NCBI RefSeq assembly: GCF_014287355.1
Contig: NZ_JACOPE010000001.1
Location: forward strand, 2,852,001-2,916,000
Length of the DNA: 64,000 nucleotides
Reading direction: 5' to 3'
DNA from: Ruminococcus hominis
GTDB lineage: Bacteria > Bacillota > Clostridia > Lachnospirales > Lachnospiraceae
A model generated the notes under the pieces. That model saw only the letters and a program-made list of their open reading frames with translations, did not search any database and was not told the DNA's origin. Positions 63,016-64,000 of the stretch are shown one piece after another (the stretch's first letter is position 1; the number at the start of each line of letters is the position of its first letter). Both the position numbers and the translations under genes were made by a program.

Positions 63016-63996
63016 CTATCTCTGTTTTACTGCATCCAATTCCCAATACCACGAGTTATTGATTTTCTTTGCCTGGATGCCCAATTCTTTCTTTGCATTT
63101 TCCAATGTTCTCTTTGAAATGCCCTGTTTATCAGCCATTTCAAATATTTCATTACTCTGCACCATATTAGTTGTTTCTGCCAATTCACGAAGCATTTGCT
63201 TTGCTTGTTCCAGCTTATTTGCCTTTGGTGCAATACCGCCAAGTACTTCATCTGCTGTAATCTCATAATCTCCCAACCAACGAAAGCCCGTTTCTGATAA
63301 CATAAATGCCTTCGGATGTCCAAATGCCGCAAGATTATTCTTTATCTGAACAACTGCTCTTGTATTAGGTTCTCCCTCTATTCTGCCGACCAGAAGCACG
63401 CTCCTGGCTACTGCGAAGAAATCAATAGACCCCATACCTCTATATGCGGCTTTATTTCCTGATGCCTTATTCATATGACCGATAAGAAGAATTGCACATT
63501 GGTATTTCTCTGCTAATGCTCCAAGTTTCTTTGTCATATCTCTTGCCTCATTTGCCCGGTTCATATCCATTCCACCACCGAGATAAGCCTGTATCGGATC
63601 AAGTATCAATACTTTTGCCCCAGTCTTAACAAGTGCCTCTTCAAGCCTTTCATCTGCCATAGACAGGGATTTATCACTTTCATCAATAACAAGTATCTTT
63701 TCACAATCCGCTCCGGCAAGCTCAAGTCTTGGCTTTACTGTATCTGCCAGTCCATCCTCTGCCGTCTGATAAATCACATTTACAGGCTCCTGTACATTCA
63801 TATCGTTGTCAAGATGCTCTCCCTTAGATAACTTGGCTGCTATGTTTAAAACTAATGTGGTTTTTCCATCTCCCGGGTCACCCTGAATGATTGTCAGCTT
63901 TCCATATGGTATAAATGGATACCACAGCCACTTCACTTCCTGCGATCGTACCTCTGACATCCGTATCATCTTTAATTCTGTTTTCTGTTCTTCCAT
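63016..63996 (-). CDS. RepA-like AAA ATPase of the second element
   Basis: 326 residues. Walker A LTIIQGDPGDGKTTLVLNIA near residue 37, Walker B KVLILDPIQAYLGGG, then LLIGHMNKASGNKAAYRGMG and SIDFFAVARSVLLVGR: AAA_25/DnaB-like helicase of mobile elements. A C-terminal winged helix follows (QSNEIFEMADKQGISKRTLE). It starts four bases from the window edge. Confidence 0.85.
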   Translation of the reverse strand: MEEQKTELKMIRMSEVRSQEVKWLWYPFIPYGKLTIIQGDPGDGKTTLVLNIAAKLSKGEHLDNDMNVQEPVNVIYQTAEDGLADTVKPRLELAGADCEKILVIDESDKSLSMADERLEEALVKTGAKVLILDPIQAYLGGGMDMNRANEARDMTKKLGALAEKYQCAILLIGHMNKASGNKAAYRGMGSIDFFAVARSVLLVGRIEGEPNTRAVVQIKNNLAAFGHPKAFMLSETGFRWLGDYEITADEVLGGIAPKANKLEQAKQMLRELAETTNMVQSNEIFEMADKQGISKRTLENAKKELGIQAKKINNSWYWELDAVKQR

Positions 63997-64000
63997 AAAT

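Noticed and set aside
1..64000. tRNA, rRNA, tmRNA or known riboswitch genes
   Set aside because: None was recognised by eye on either strand; weakly folded candidates could not be supported without a covariance search.

Overview
The window looks like an accessory, island-rich stretch of a low-GC gut Firmicute, most likely Lachnospiraceae (inference). The reasons are TnpV-, MobV- and Tn916-integrase-type mobilizable elements, DUF134/NifX, DUF3892 and DUF4186 proteins, a Clostridia-style type I-C CRISPR locus, and AT-rich DNA with strong Shine-Dalgarno sites. No rRNA, tRNA or core housekeeping operon is seen. Most genes lie on the minus strand.

1-11.4 kb: a type I-C CRISPR-Cas locus. On the minus strand it runs cas3, cas5, cas8c (with an internal cas11c start), cas7, cas4, cas1 (cut by the window edge). 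Upstream of cas3 lies a 23-repeat array read on the minus strand, with its leader at 11.35-11.43 kb. Its old, leader-distal end is split by a 1.9-kb insert holding a three-gene DUF3791/DUF3990 toxin-antitoxin-like set, a 172-bp IS200/IS605-derived fragment and half of a type I restriction hsdS gene. Both junctions lie in one CRISPR spacer that itself encodes the HsdS WEQRK motif.

11.4-21.7 kb: a redox/sulfur cluster (polyferredoxin, DUF134-NifX, CoA-disulfide reductase-rhodanese, thioredoxin), then many decayed genes: Sir2, XRE, YaiI, DUF4186, HsdS, a methyltransferase, and a ZIP-ApbA fusion. Among these are intact PAS, PPOX, transglutaminase-like and methyltransferase genes and two palindromic mini-elements.

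21.7-36 kb: a defence-like region. It has a three-gene operon in which two adjacent proteins share a 19-residue Gly/Asn/Gln motif, a row of helically phased TGAGACT repeats, a broken AlbA_2 regulator, a defence-type reverse transcriptase, a frameshifted HTH-NUDIX gene and an SF1 helicase. A 126-bp element-end repeat, a DUF1848 gene plus Cys-rich methyltransferase-like gene, and a MobV relic follow.

36-43.7 kb: more chromosome-like genes (MerR-TipAS regulator, a holin-like type I toxin, a two-component/ABC export operon with a frameshifted kinase, a RelE/Phd module, two XRE regulators).

43.7-58.3 kb: a deleted mobilizable-element relic, then an apparently complete integrative mobilizable element at about 45.55-58.28 kb. 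Its cargo is a TIR + TIR + caspase-like protease + 41-residue Pro-rich peptide + SLATT-like membrane protein cluster resembling type IV Thoeris, then a DUF262 gene and a type II restriction-modification system. Backbone genes are TnpV, a relaxase, replication and MobC proteins, integrase, excisionase and an XRE regulator.

58.35-64 kb: the start of another element. It has the same 126-bp end repeat, a four-gene unknown cargo operon, the MobV relaxase and a RepA-like ATPase. The two copies of the end repeat show that the cargo slot between the element end and the mobilization genes is variable.
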